From assembly GCF_963966145.1 (NCBI RefSeq), contig NC_091054.1, forward strand, positions 2,604,001 to 2,668,000: a stretch of DNA of 64,000 nt. Reading direction: 5' to 3'. Both the position numbers and the translations under genes were made by a program. The DNA is from Tenebrio molitor (taxonomy: Eukaryota > Arthropoda > Insecta > Coleoptera > Tenebrionidae). The notes under the pieces are model-generated. The model had not been told where the DNA came from and did no database searches. It saw only the letters and a program-made list of their open reading frames with translations. Shown here piece after piece: positions 13,001-28,000 of this stretch (position 1 is its first letter; each line of letters opens with the position of its first letter).

Positions 13001-16000
13001 TATTTTATTCTTGAAACCAGTGATTTAGCGGTCATGCCGTACAAATTACAGCAGGATTGTGTCGTATGTCGTAATGTCCATCGTGTTGCTGCCATAGTAG
13101 TGTCAGTTTCTGGTTTACTTCTGCATTCTTGTGCAGTGTTTATTTTATTCAAATCTGTAAATCATGAAAATCCACCTGGACTATAAATTTTTTTGTGAAA
13201 AACAAATTATTGTAGGAATTATTTCACGCACATTTTTGTATTAAAGGCTTTCATTTTTTTATGTGACTACACTCAGTTTATTTAACCTTCCCATTATAAT
13301 CCTACTACATACAAATTCTACCACCTCACTAGATGCCTTATATCAAAATTTTAATTGCAATGAACCAATAATTATTCTCGCTTTGTCCCAAACAATTTTA
13401 AGATAATGTTCCGGGAAGTACCAAATTAATAAGGATTTTCTTAATTTTTTCTGAAATCCTTAAAAAAACTATGAGTTGGGAGTGTACTGTTTTCTCAATT
13501 TCGTTGTAGGTCGTAAAATTGTATTGCATATTATTAGCGATTAACGGGCACAATGGTTAGGTTTGAAAAGATTGGAAAGCGGCGCGTTTGTAAACCCCGC
13601 AAGATCTTTAACTTAAAGTAGCATAAAATTTTACGACCTACAACCAAATTGAGAAAACTTTAGAGGCCAGGGAATAGGGGAAATAGTCAAGTACAGTCTT
13701 TAGGTATATTGTTTGAAAAAATGTAGTCGACACTTCCCAGAGTGTTCTGCTTAGTTGTTGAATATAAAGTAATACTCAGTAGAAAATAACACTTGTTCTA
13801 ACTACCATTCTTACATGGTAGAAACTTGAACAAAAGGCCGTTATTAGCAACGGACTGGTAACTATGCTGCGAAATTACAATTTTAAATTCAAACGTCCTG
13901 TCTAACAAACGCAATTATGTAATACTTCACTACGGAGGGAAGACTGCAGTATATCAACAGTGTCAACAAAAATAAATTATTAGTTTTTATGTTGAAGTTT
14001 TTCATAAAGTTGAACAGATGTGTCAATGATTTATCAATGAATAAAAATGATGTTGATCTATGGTTTAACAGAAAATGTCTTCACTAAACTTTATGATTTT
14101 CAGGAGACATTAACATATTTTTATGTTTTCTGGCTCATGTCCAGATTTTGATTTACGTAAATTGTTTTAACTTCGGCTTCCTGTACTAAACCTGAGGTAC
14201 TTATAATGTACACCAGGTATTTCAGGTTTTATTCTCAACTTTAGAATAAATATTTCCGATAGGCAAAAATAGACTGTGCGAAATTGCGTTGCCATTTTAT
14301 CAACAATTAAACATGTGATGTGTAACGTGTGTATATTTATCAAATTGTGGTCTTATTGTGTATACATTTTGAAATTAGAAAAAATAAATTTAATAATTTA
14401 TGTTTAATAAACAACTGGTAAAAACAATTTGATTTATGATTAATAACTTCACTTGACGGGCGACCATTTAATTTTATGTCAGGAATACATAATTGTCTTA
14501 CTTTGTTCCTGTTACTCGACTTTTACTGTAATTGTATTTTATTGGGAACTCAAATACAAGAGTGTTGACGGCACGATTGATGGTCTTACGTGTTTTAAAC
14601 TTTCTTTTTCATTAGAATATTTTTTTATCTGGAGAAGTTTCAAGTACGAGCGTTAAAATCGAGTTGTGTAACAATTTGTTCGTCGAACTACTACCCAATC
14701 AATTTATTTTGCGTCGTTCTGCGGAATAGCAAGCACTAGAATTGCGATAGTTCGTTGCGTTGATCCTTGAAGCGGGTGTCTTTTTTTCTGTACAACCACA
14801 CCCATTTGGCGAATTACACGCCATAAGAAACGAGAACCCTTCAGAGCTTCTCACCATTCCGCACTTGTCCCATTACGGTACCACCAAGGCGACAACATAA
14901 TTAAATCGGTGTTTGCTTCTTTATCGTATGAGTCGGGTCCGGCGCGGTCCGTTTTTGCCGCACCCGTTTCCGGATATGCGACTACGTGTGTGCAGATCTG
15001 TGGGAACGGTCCCGGAGTACCCTGCGTGTCATGTTACATATTTCGCGACGGTGGGCCGGTTCCAACGGCCGTGCACCTCTGTAGAAGCTCGGCAGGAATC
15101 CGGCTCCGTCGTATAGAGAGTAGCCTGACTGACCTTGGCGGACGTGGTACCGGCACAAGCGGTACCTTTGCCGGGCTATTGACCGCTCTACGGCTCAGCT
15201 GACTGCTGAGACACCGGCGCATCCGCCATTTTCGCCAACCCTTCACGATTTGTGTGTCGGAGGAGGAAAAATTTAATTAATTTAATGGCATCGTGTCTGT
15301 TGTTGCAGCTCGTACTGAAGATAAGCAGCAAAGAGAACATAAAACGTCTGTCGGACATCGAAAGGCCAAAACTCGAACCCAAGACGCACATAACACATCA
15401 CATCTCGGCACACAACAACCACGTAAGTACTTCCTGTTCCGCTTGATGTCGATAATCCCTCCGACTTTCCGCACGCTTTCGAAGAGAACACGACTAGAGA
15501 AAATCCACCCGACAAGTAGAACCCACTCTCGTTCACTTACTTAGTGTCGCTCCGAGTTTCCGACAGATGTCAGTGCGCCGCAATCCGTTACAAATCTCTC
15601 TCGGTCTCTCCCGGTGAAACTGGAAGGGTGGATGTTCGTTCTACATCATGAATAAAATCGTCGAGCCAATAAAAATGTTGCTAGGAGATTCCCGTCGGGT
15701 GAAATAGTAAAAAGGAGAGCGTGAATAAAATATCGTGGGAGTTGGCGAAGCTAATTAATGGAGAGCGTCACGTTTTACGAATAATACAGTTTTAATTATC
15801 GAATGAGAATACGAGAGAAAGGGAAAAGGACGAATTCCTTAATTCACTTTTGTCATTGGCGGAAACGGATTAATAATAATAATGAAACAAGAGGAATTTT
15901 CATTTAATTAATCGAACCACTGATGCGTACGGTTCGAGTTGTCAATCAGTGAAAAGGCGATTTTTCAAAACTGTAATTTGTTTTTGGGATCACATCGATC

Positions 16001-19000
16001 ACTCATTTATTCTAATTGTGCGATTAATTCTTGGCACAGATTTTTTGTTCCAGTTTCTCAGGCTCCTTTTTTTTCTTTCTTTCGAAGGAACTTCATTAGT
16101 GCGCCATTTGATCACGGTAATAATCTCTCGACTGTCATTACTGCCCAGATTGCGTAAGTAATTCGAGTCTTTTCGTTGTTAATGGCGAAATAATCGTCTC
16201 AAATTGCCGGGACAAACATCGATTCGGTCGTTTTTTAACTGAACAACTGATGGCGACAACGTCTGCAGCATGTTCTCGGAAGCGTGGAATCGCATTCATT
16301 ACGTGGTTTTGTTTGGTAGTGGTGTGTTCTTCATCCGGGGACGTTTTTTGGGACGTAGAGGTAAATTGCCGGCTGGGAACGTGCCTCCTGTGGCCGCTAG
16401 GGGTCTTTTTTTCCATGGCGCTCGCGAAGGTGCCAATTTGTCGTGTCATTTGCTTCGATACCAGTTTGTGGAATGATCGTGCTATTTCCAACATAAACAC
16501 TGTCATTTTACCGTTTAAAGCTGTCATTTTATTGTGGCTAATCTTCGATAATAGGTTTATTTATCGAAAGTTTCAATTTGTAAGATTATCATTTGCGGCG
16601 TCTGCGGCCGACGACTCGAATAGGGAAAGATAATTTCTAGAAATCAAATTGATTTATAACAAGGAAGAAACAAAATGACTATTATTGTATGGAAGTTTTT
16701 TGACAATTTTTTGATTTTTTTTTTTTACTATTGAGCACCGGTTTTTACGGGGCTTGAATAGTTTCAAAGTAATTATGTCTAATGAAGAATATTATGTCGC
16801 TTTTTAAATTTTTGAATGATCCAGTTATTTCCGCGCAAAGCTGCATCTTGCTATACAGGTGTTCTCGAAATATGATGTTTTCAAATGATGGGTAATGTTT
16901 GACGTCAGTTTTCATTAATTATGGTCTTCATAATTGTACAAATAGTTATTTGTGTATCAAGACCAAAAAGTGCATCATTTTCGTCCGAGTGTGAGTTTTC
17001 TGGCCGAGGCGCAGCTTGGCCGAGGTGCACATTACATTTTTTAGGTGTCTCTTATTAAATTGTTTTACTTTTTAGAAGTAAATGAAGTCATTTTTTGTTT
17101 TAATCACGTCGAATAATTAGTACCTGTCTGGCGAAGATTATTTATACTTTATTTGTTCCCGTTTTCGGTAAGTTTAATCCAGGTAGCAACAGTAAAACTT
17201 GCCTCACTCGGTAAATGGTTTCCACGCGATGGTTGTCATTAATTTTTTGACTTGATGAATCGATCCGAGGCCGTGCTGTTTTATTAATGAAGATACTAAA
17301 TAACTCGTTATTTTGTCAAAAAAAGAAAATGTAGCTTGAGAAACCTCCGAACCAGATTAATTTTTCTTCGTCCTTTCGAAGCGAATCGTCGTCAGTTTGT
17401 TTTCTTTTTGTTCCACGATTTTTCCGATCGCATTATTTTACCAAGAAAGAGCAGCGTTCAGATCTTTCGTTTGAACAGTGTTTGTTTTTTGTTACTCTGG
17501 ATCCGTTACAAATTGTCTTAATATTTGTACAGCAGTCAGCGCCGCTGAAAGTTGTTAGAATATTTTGGAACTGTGTCAAAATAAAATAAAGAAAACGACT
17601 TTAATCTTTTAAAGATGTTTACGGAAATTCCACAGATGTGCGCATCGGATAAATTGCCTCACTAATTTACAATTTTTTCTTTGAAGTATGTAGTTGGTTG
17701 CTGATTAAAATCGCTCCGTTTCTACGTTAGAAAAAAGTATAATTATGAAAGTCCAGGTTCTGAAATAACACACGCCAAATCGGTTAAATGCGGTAATATA
17801 TGCAATTATTTAATAACCTGTTTTGGTACATTGCAATCTAAAGTAATTGATGCTTGTTACCGCATTGAAGCTGTCAATTTGTAAACCTTCCATTATCTTC
17901 GCTTATCCGGTCTGTTTTGATAGCAACGCTGGCTCTATTTTCCACTGGGACAGAGTCGTTGTTGTTCTTTTTTCTTAATTTGAAATTATGACCAAATTTA
18001 GAAAGTATGTAGGTACATATTTCTTTTGCTACATCTGCGGTACGGGTTGTGTTTTTACCATCAACATCCTCGTTTTAATGGTTTCTAAAAAAGGAAATCG
18101 TCGTTTAATGATACAATTAATTGACTTGTGTATAATACCATATTCATGATATGTTATTATTTTCTCGTGTCATGTCAACATTAAATAATATACAGATACC
18201 ATTAGAGTTATTAGGGAAATTAAAATAATAAGAGGGCGTGTCCCAGACCTCTGTAATTTACTCTTTGTGTTATGCATCTCTCCGGTCTTTGTGTGCCTGT
18301 GTGTATACGTGTGTGTTTGTGTTTGTTCAGCGTGGTAATTGAGTAATTAGACATAATTATCTCACTACCGGCGCTGGTGTTATGTTGTAAAAAAAAATTT
18401 TAATCGTCGCTTTTTCTTCACAATCGTTCTGCTAATGCGTCCTTGTCAAGAACCAGATAGGGTGGATTCACATTTTAATAAACATCCCATAATTAAGTAG
18501 GAACATCAAACATTGCATTCTTTTGCGTTGAGAAAATTTATTTGGGCTTGTTTTGAAAAAGTTAACAAGAATTCAAGGACAAAAAATCTGACATTTAATC
18601 GAAACAACGTTGTTCATTTATTTTTGTTGTGTTGAGATCAGAGAAAATTTAGTAAGTTCAAGTTTTAAAATTGCAGAAATACAGTTACATTTGGTAATTG
18701 TTCACTTTAACTAAAGTGCATCTATCGATATTTTGAAACGACTTTTTAAAGACTAGTTAACATTTTGGGTCGTTTATGATGGTCTCATTACTAGGGGATT
18801 ATTTACCTATCCTGTAACAAAAACTCTCGATGATACCTGCGGATTATTGAGGATCGGTTACTCACCACTTTTACGACAATCTTTGTTAGCGGGCAATAAA
18901 CCACTGAAGGAAGCAAAAGGTCGTTTTAAAATATCCATAGACGCACTTTACTTCTGGAATTTTCGCGTTTTTTCTGGCTAGACAGCCTCAGGGCGTCCTC

Positions 19001-22000
19001 CTAGATCGTTTCCCACCATTCAAACCTTGTGGAAATGCCTTTTTTTCTCTCCTGTTGTGTTTCAAGGTCGCGTCAAGGTCGCGCCAATGTCTTAGTATAA
19101 CTAAAGGGTAAGGAATTTTTTTTATTTGAACTAATTCCAGAAGTAGTCAAAGTGAACAATTTTACCTTACATTTAAGTGACTTGAGAATGGCAAACCATT
19201 AAATTGTTTTAGCAATATTTTGGTTATCATTTCTAGAAGCTGATGTGTTGATAAACATGTTCCACTACTAATGCTGCCAGAAAAATTAAAGAATTTATGT
19301 ACATATTGTAAATTTAATAATGTTGTGAATTTATAATTGAGATGATTTACGAAATTGCTGGAGGATGTTTATAAATTTCAACCGTTAATAGCGTTTTGCG
19401 TAATTTTATTACCGGATTTTTTTATATTTTAAAATAATGGAAACAAAAAATATTTGCCAAAAACAGCTTTATAACTTTTTATCAGGCAAGATTTTGATTA
19501 GAATGTTTTTCCCATTATCTGAACCATGATAACGTATAGTCAATAATTAGTTCATCGATGAAGCCTGGTTTCCGGGTGATGCCGCCGCTGATAATGTGAA
19601 GGTGCTGACATTTCACCAGCATGTTATACATAATTTGTTCATGTCAGCCATGCTGCTGAAACATACCTGCTCGGAAGAAGTTAGCAGCATGGCTAACGAA
19701 ACGTCAGCACCTTGACATCCTCGACCGCGGCTTCACCCGGAAACCAACCTCATGGACAGTCGCGAAAGTCTGCATTCTTTTCGGTTTATCGGGACTGTCG
19801 CCTATTTAGGCCAAATATCCCAAAACAGATTAGCAAAATATTCAGTTAAAATGTCCCCAGTGCTCGAAATGTTTTTGTGGTTATGGAAATAAGAAGGAAT
19901 CGTAGACTTGTACATTAGTTTCGAATAACAGTAAAATGTTGAGTGAAAAGCGAGAAAAATATACTTGAACGAATTCACCTGCACGTGGGAGATTTTACAA
20001 GAAAATCGCACGCCAACACCAAGTAATTACTTGAGGAGACGTATTTATTTTAAATGTGCCATGTTCGAATTTTCATGGTAACAGCGAGCAGTGGGCTGGA
20101 CGTAAAAAATTTCCACGTGTTAATCTTTTGCAAAGGACGGACTTAAGTTTTTTTGTTTTAGATTTACTGATTATATTGGCCTCGATTGGTGTACAGTTTA
20201 TTTACAATTTATGAAGATACGATCTTTTGATATTGATTGTGCTATTATGTACATTGTTTTGCTATGATGTCAGCTGGAAATATTTCAAAATAAATGTTTA
20301 ATGTGTTTCTGACAGATCGAATTATCTGAAGAAAAGTATATACAAAGTGTATTTATTATTCAACGAGCCTGTAATAACCGCTATTATTCACTAGGATGAC
20401 ATTTGCGGTACGAGCTGTAGGCGAGGGCAGTAGTTATCCGAGCGGTTAATAACCATTACACCTGAGGAAAATAACGGGCCTTCAAATAAATTTATAGTTA
20501 GAGCAACCTATGGATATTCAATTGTTTGCAACATTTTTCCAGCGTTGAAAATGACACAAGAAACGTCTGACATTTTAACGAAATAAAATTAGGTTAGAAA
20601 ATATTTTTAATTTTTGTAGTGCATTCTCCCTATTCCTATACAGGGTGTTTTCGAAGTTGAGGCGTTTCTTTTAACATGTGATAGTATGCGTTGTTCTAAA
20701 GAGTTTTAGCCAAAATCACCTTAGTAAAATGTGTTCGGCAATGAAGATACAATAAGTTAATTTTTTTGAAATTTTTGAAACCGGTCCTGTTTAATTTTGC
20801 GCTGATTTGTTAGCAACTAAAATTGACAAAAAAAAATCAAATGAGCATGGACGTTAATTAAAAATACTGTCAGAATTGTCATCTAATTAGTCGGAATGGG
20901 TTATCATTACGAAAATAACGAGCTCACAGTTATGTTGCTAAAGTATGGGCAATGCTATCAGAATATAGCTGCGGCGACCAGAGAGTACGCAGAGCGATTT
21001 TCGGAAAGATTCCATCCTGGGCCACGTCAGTTTATTAATCTAGTACAGCGGAGAAATAGACAGGACCGGACTCAAAATTTTAGAAAACTATAAGAATATG
21101 CAATCAATTATCTCTGAAATTCTTAAGAATAATGTATAGTACCTCCTGTTACAAGGAACACCTCAACTTCGAAAACACCCTGTATTAATTGGGAAAAAGC
21201 TTAGTATGTAACCTATGTAACTCCGGAGAATAATTGGTTACTTACAAAAATTACTTTACACTGTTAACAGAATTAGAAGGTCCCCTACGCCTACTCTAAA
21301 TATATATTTATTTGAAGGCCCGATACTATCTCTTACGGCGTACAAAATTCGCTTATTACTTCTTTTCAAGAAAAAGCACATACTGATTCGCGAACTAGGT
21401 ATGACATTTTATGACATGATGATGATATAGAAATATTGTGCCAACTTTATATTCTACACCATGATTTGCAAATATAATTTCGCGATTGGTCAAACCCGTA
21501 AAGTAGTGAGTCATTACTCACGGCCGTGCGTAATGAATGTATAATTAATTAACAGTTAGCGCATATGTTTTTTAAAAGTACTCACTGTAGGACATGGTTA
21601 CCTGTCTATATTCTATAAAATTAATACATAGTATGCTTGAAAATATTTATTTTGGAAAAGTGAAAATCATTGATGCTTCTTTTTGCACATTTTGATTATG
21701 TACATATTTACTTTTACTGGTTTTTAAACTTTTGTGTACTTGGTCGAAAAGATTTGTGTTATTTTTTGTACATATTAATATGTAATTGAATAAGAAATGA
21801 GGAAATTAACAGGTTGTTATGACAAGCACTTGCAAAACTTCCGGAAACAAACTAAAATTCACTGCATTGCAAATTTTAATTGGCTATTTAACTATCAAGT
21901 TGTAACTTGTTGTGACGTGTTCCATTCAAGTCTAATCTCTAACAATTACTATTAATAGTGGATAGGTAAAAAAAAAATAACGGAGCCACTTATACCGCGA

Positions 22001-25000
22001 TTCCATTGTTTTCGTTTTGATTGCTACACAAGTGTTGTTTTTGCAGGGGTTATCACTGACCCAAGACCCTGCCACTAGCGACGACAGTGGACGGGCGTCT
22101 GAACGACTGACTGGGTCGTCAGTGGCGCCACGTGATGCGGACAGTTCGAGGGACCGTCTCAGTGACGTGAGTATAAAAAATAATAACACATGAAATTGAC
22201 AGCTGATAATTACATACGATTTTTTTCCCGGTGCAGGCCAGCAGTCGATGCAGTTCAGGAAAAGGATATATCGTAAGTATATTTTATTATCGGTACTCCG
22301 TAAGTGCCTGTGTATGTTTTTTTTTTCCCGGGACGGAAACGAGCGCCGCTCGCAAAAACCGATTGACTTTTTATCCGGTTTCTGGCGCATCTTTCGAGGG
22401 AATTTTTTTTTGCTTGTGTACCCTTTGCTCGGTTGTTATACTAATGGATTTCTTTTTCTGTTTTTGCAGTGTGATAGCGAAGGCGAAGACGATAAGGTGA
22501 GTTTTTCTTCTTTTTCGACGCGATGCTCGATTTGTTTGAAGCCAAAAAAAACACACATATGAAGGAGAGAGAGAGAGAGAGAGAGCGTCTCGGCGTTGGC
22601 GACGTCCAAGAAAACTCTCCTGGGCATATAAATAAACCTATTGATTTATGGCGGACACACGAAGTCCACGTTGAAAAATTTATGAATTTTTTTTTTGTGT
22701 GGTGTTGTGTACACGTCGCCGATGTACGTTTTATCAAAAGGGAACGAACGGTTGTTGTTGCGGAGAAGTTTTCATAATCCGATTCGGAACGTCTGGAAAT
22801 GTCCGTCGGAAGGATGTAGCGTGTCGCTCTCCTCGAAAAAGGATTTGTTCGCAACGACGGAACGTTTATTTATCAGGATGACAAGTCGCATAAAGCTCAA
22901 CGTCATGTTTATGCAGTTCGTTCTCCGTATCTGTCGTCGTCGTCGACGTTGATTTTCCGTTTTTCGAAATTAAAACGACAAACTGGTCGCCTAATGCGGT
23001 CTAATTTAAAGTTGATGCGGTTTTGATTGCGCCGGCTTTTTACGATTTCGTCCTGAGAAAATGGCGCAGCGCAGTCGATAGGTGTGAATTTCTAATTGGG
23101 GTCGCCGTTCCCCCGGGGGCGGTCGTCCAAGATTCGTCTGAATTTTTTCCGATTTTCGGACGCCGGTCGCGTCTCCAATGGCCGACCCCCCAGTCGTATA
23201 ATCGAATTCGCTACAATGTGCGGTGGATTTTGCTGAGAAGACGACGACCGCAGAGGAAAGAGGACGCGAAGATGGAGGGAAAAAAGAAAGGCATTAAAAC
23301 GTTCAGCTCAGTCGATATCCACGTAATTCCAATAAATTTTATTGGTACGAAAACGTGGCTGGAAATTTACTTTTACGACGCGAGAAGGATGTGAAATGAG
23401 GATGTGAGGGAGAGCCGTTTCGAGGACGACCCTAAACGACTACACGAACAACACTGATCGGAGGGCGCGTCTTGAATTTTCAGGACGGCGGAGACCATAA
23501 AAACGAAACGAAAGCAGGGGCGCCGGGGAGAGGAGTGGGTGGCGGCAACCCCTCGCAACGTATTTTTTATCGTACGACATAAACGTCTTTTGTGTGATGC
23601 AAGAGACCGGGTGGAGAGTGATGGTGCTGACCGGAATTTACAAAACCGAAACGTCGTTCCTACGTTTTTTATGCACCTCGCCAAAGGGGTGCTTATTCAT
23701 TTATGCCGCAATCGAGATTCCCAGATTTGCTCACTTCGATTATCTTTATCTTAATCGTTTCCCGAAATCAGTGCCAGCTGTCGTAAAACTGTCGGCACTG
23801 ACGTTTCTCTTCGGTTTTTTTTTCCATTTTTATTTCTTCCTTTGAGAGTCGTTCTAATAAAGATTAAAACATGTCATTACATCGGTTTTATCGTCTGTTT
23901 ACTGCCGGCGGTTATTTTCGCGAGTTATTCGAGCGTGTCCTTATAAGGGAAACAAATTTGCGGCGGCGATAAATTTTTAGGAGTCCCGGCCAATCTCGCC
24001 ATCAGGAATCTCTAATTTGTTTGTATTCTCAAAAGTGCGGTTTGTTTGAAGAAGCCGCTGTCATTTTCTAATTTATTACGAGAGCGGCTACCTGTAGTTG
24101 AATTTTACGGCCTAACCGCAAATAATTATTTTATGGTCGGGTCGCATCCCTCCGGGCGCGTGTCCAATCTATAATGCCCGCATAAGTTCCTTTACTTCTG
24201 TTTTTCTTGTTCGACCAGGTTTTCTCAGTTGGTTGATATTTCAAATGGAATGTAATTAAATTTAATGGTCCGGATGGTTTATTCTTTAAAGCTATTCAAG
24301 TGTACCCGTAATGTATAGAAATTGGTAATTTATTGTTTCACTTCAGATAATCGTAAATACAGGGGTGTTATTGAAAGTTGTACAGATATTTTAACCACGA
24401 GCTACTGGCTTCATGTAGAACTCGGAAAAAATATCTAAAAAATTCAATGCCAAAAAATAAAATATTTATTTTTTGAGCTACAATTTTTTAAAATTGCTTT
24501 TAGTCTTCTACGTTGTCAAACAATCTCGTAGGTAAAATTTCGGCACATTTTGAAAATACACCCTGTATATCATATTTTATAAAACGTACATCAATGCGGT
24601 TTCCTTGTTTTAAAGCATATTTCCTGTATGTTACTTCGCATTGGCGTACATTTTATAAAACATGATATACAGGGTATATTTTTAAAATGTGCCGAAATTT
24701 TACATACGAGGTTGTAGGACTACGTAGAAAACTAAAAGCAATTAAAAAAAAAAAAATGTCATTTTATTTTTTGACAGTATATTAGTCCTTGGAATAATCA
24801 AAACATGTTTTAGATTCAAACAAAAACAAAATGAAATATTGAATTTAGTATTTGGTACAAGCACAAACCTGTCACTAAAAAAATTGTACTATCACCGCAA
24901 GAACAAAAACACTCTTTAAGCACCAACAGTTATTCTTGTGATAGCACAGGTATCGATAATCCGAATCAATAAAGCATCTCCCACGATTGGACGGTCTTTT

Positions 25001-28000
25001 CGCGTTTGTAATCTGTGAGAATGTGCACGATTCTCACCAGGACTAACCTCTCTTGATTTTTATTTGCCGTGAAGATTCGTATCTCTTCATTCGATTCGAT
25101 GATTGTTTTAATGGTCGTTGTGATTGGCTTTCGACACCGCTTCGCTTTTATTTGCTTGGAACATGTGTTTGCGGTTAAGTAAGATACCTATTGGAAAGCT
25201 GCTTTGTGATGATTCAAACTGTTACTTAATAGTATGCGATTTTTTCGTCTAATAAATTGTTGGTGTGTTTCTTTTGAATTTGAGAAACCGGTCCGGAGGA
25301 ATGTCGAATTTTTTTTTTGTCCAATATAATATGTAGACCCAGATGGAGATAATGTTCTCGTAGCGGGAGAGTTTTTTTTCTGCTGTCAAAAAATTCACAC
25401 GACCACGTTAAATAGTCGGCTCGTATTAATTATCATAAATATTTGTGAAAGTGTTAATTATACGTGTAGATAAATGCCAGCGTTTTATTAACATGTGATA
25501 AACGGATATTTGTCGTTATTAGCATCTGATAAATTATTATCTGTTACGTAAACACTTGGCATAAATAGATTCCGTACATTGTTCAGATTGTACACCTCTC
25601 TCCCACGTTTTGTAACGCTAATTTGTCTGTTTTCCACCTACGTGATGGTTTTTTTTTCGGTGTCGAGTGTTCATTTGATTATGAATGCCGCACACGAATT
25701 TTTGTGGAGATTTTTTCCAGACCGAGTTAAAACTAAATCAAAGAGTGCACCGGTGAATTTTAAAGGAAAATTAACGTATCAGTAAATACAGAGGACGAAA
25801 TGATGTGTTTGTTTGGTAATTTGTGAGTATTTGCTCTGTGAGAATTATAATTTTTTTCAAAGAATTTGTGCGACTAGAGTTTCGCCGATGTTTACATTTG
25901 TTAATATGTTTGAACTATAACTGTACTTTTACTAATGTATTTATAATTTTGTTGTACCAACACAATTAATTCTATTTATGGAACTGTATAGAGGGAGTAA
26001 AACCATAATTAGTCTCAGCTACAAACGATATAATGAAGTTTAGAATAGAGCTTTTATTTTGAAAAAGCCAGAGGGATTGTAAAACACGGTAATATGCTGC
26101 AGTTAAGTTTACGTTATATTGTTGCGACGGTAAACAAAACTAACTGTTTAACTGGCATTTAAAAAAATGGCACAGATGCCAGAAGGATGCCTAGGCGGGA
26201 AAGTTAATATTTTCCGAGTTCCGAAAAACTGTTTCGTGTGGATGTGGAAACGTGAAAATTAAAATTTTCAAGATGTGTAGAATCAAAAATATACAGGGTG
26301 TAACAAAACAAAGTGCATTTATTTTAACTGGTAATAGTACTCATCAATTACAACAACTTTTCTAAATAAAGTTTCTTGGAATTTGCAAAATTGAATTGCC
26401 ATTTGTCTCCCCGTTATTTTGACGTGCCGTTCATGTTGAATGCAATTTCATAAATCTGAAAACTTTTTTAAACAGGAATCGTAAAAATTAAATGTTTTTA
26501 TTCCGTTCGTATTGCATTTGATGAATAAAATGGCTTCACTTGCACTTCCCTTCTTTATTAAATGTAGTTAGATTAAAATCGTGCCATAGGCGAGTAAGAA
26601 AATCTTTAGTAAATTTAGATTAATTTTTAAAAGCTTTCAGAATTTGTTTTCGAAAAAAAATTATGTAGAAAAGTAGGAAGCGTACGTGAACTAAATTACC
26701 TTGCTAAAATATCCCGATCCTGTTTTAGTCCTTTATGGAAGAATGAAAGCATCCAGTATAATAAATTACGTCGAAATGTTGTCTTTAACTTTGTAAGTGT
26801 TTGTTAGGTTAGCAAGATAAACGTCAAATATGTCACCTGCGCTTCTGCGAAAACGGATGACCAAAATTCTGCAAAATTGCGCGTTTGTTTCATACGCGTC
26901 TACGTTTTTGCATCTGCAGCCACGTTTAACACAGTTTTTTCTTTTTTCTTGCAAACCAGACGTCTTTCAAGGACGAGTTTCTCCTTAATTGACGATCAAT
27001 TTTTTGATATAAATCTTAATTGATTCAACATTTTAAAAAGGCATGTAAAAATTACGTTTTTAAGACTTGGGTGATTGCATTAATGGGATTTTATTCTTCA
27101 CCGTCTAAAACATCTGCATTTTAAATTTCACAAAAATCCGCTGGAAAATAACTGAGTTATTAGGCTCGAAAAATCTTAGCTGAGACACCCTGTATAAACA
27201 ATTCTCAAAAAATAATTAAATTGAATGGTAAATTATAATAAATAATGAAATGATTAGTTTTTGAATTGTGTACAAAATGATTTGAATTCTGTGTGGTGAG
27301 ATAACAGAAGTAGAGTTAATAGGGCTGTAAAAAAATTAAGATGAGTATGTCATGCCAAAAAAAAAACTGTGACTAAATTTATTAGATATTATAATTGAAA
27401 TTTTATGATTCATTTATCTCTGCATGTCGATGTCTGTTTTATTTACATAATAAACGACTAAAAATTTAATTTAGAAGAATTCATATGGAAAATAATTATC
27501 GTTCAGTTAAATCACAATATGATTTTGAAATTTTTTTTATTACGTGAAAAAGTTCTCGTCTGTCTGGAATCGTAGCCGGTTGTATAGAACTATTTTAGTA
27601 TTATTTTTAAATTATTGTATGTATTATAAATATTCTGGCAAAAAATTGATATGCATAATTCGGTGTCCTAGTTTTTTTTAGTAGGAGATGTGATATCGAT
27701 ATTGTTGGAACCGCTGTCATATAATGTGCTATAAATTCTGAAGTGGAAATTATTATTTTGATTGTCGTTGTTAATTTGATTAAATTATTAACAGGTTAAC
27801 TTCTTCCAATTCAGGCGAAACGAATAATAAATCCAGGGATTCATTTTTTTTAACCTAACGAAAACAATACATAATATGATTTGAATTTCGCTTCACCGTG
27901 CTAGGTAATTTTATATCGATATTTGGAGATAGCACAGAAATTTCCAACCAGCAATTGCAAAAAACAGTCGAGAATGTGTGTTTTGTGTTTTGGAAAGACC

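Larger units (their letters stand above)
4091..15308 (+). other. tay intron 1 (11.2 kb)
   Basis: GT-AG intron. Contents: mostly AT-rich sequence without genes; CpG-rich patches at about 5940-6700 and 14900-15240; a MITE at 8435-8719; a Tc1 relic with a nested MITE at 11936-13130; and a hairpin MITE at 13489-13658. The open frames at 6290-6877 and 14909-15202 resemble no known protein. Confidence 0.7.
15423..22046 (+). other. tay intron 2 (6.6 kb)
   Basis: GT-AG intron. It contains a hairpin at 19567-19744 and a nested repeat cluster at 20372-21322. Otherwise it is AT-rich with no supported gene. Overlapping frames at 16138-16630 on both strands look like chance. Confidence 0.7.

Noticed and set aside
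16138..16633. 129- and 127-codon frames on opposite strands
   Set aside because: They overlap each other and neither resembles a known protein.
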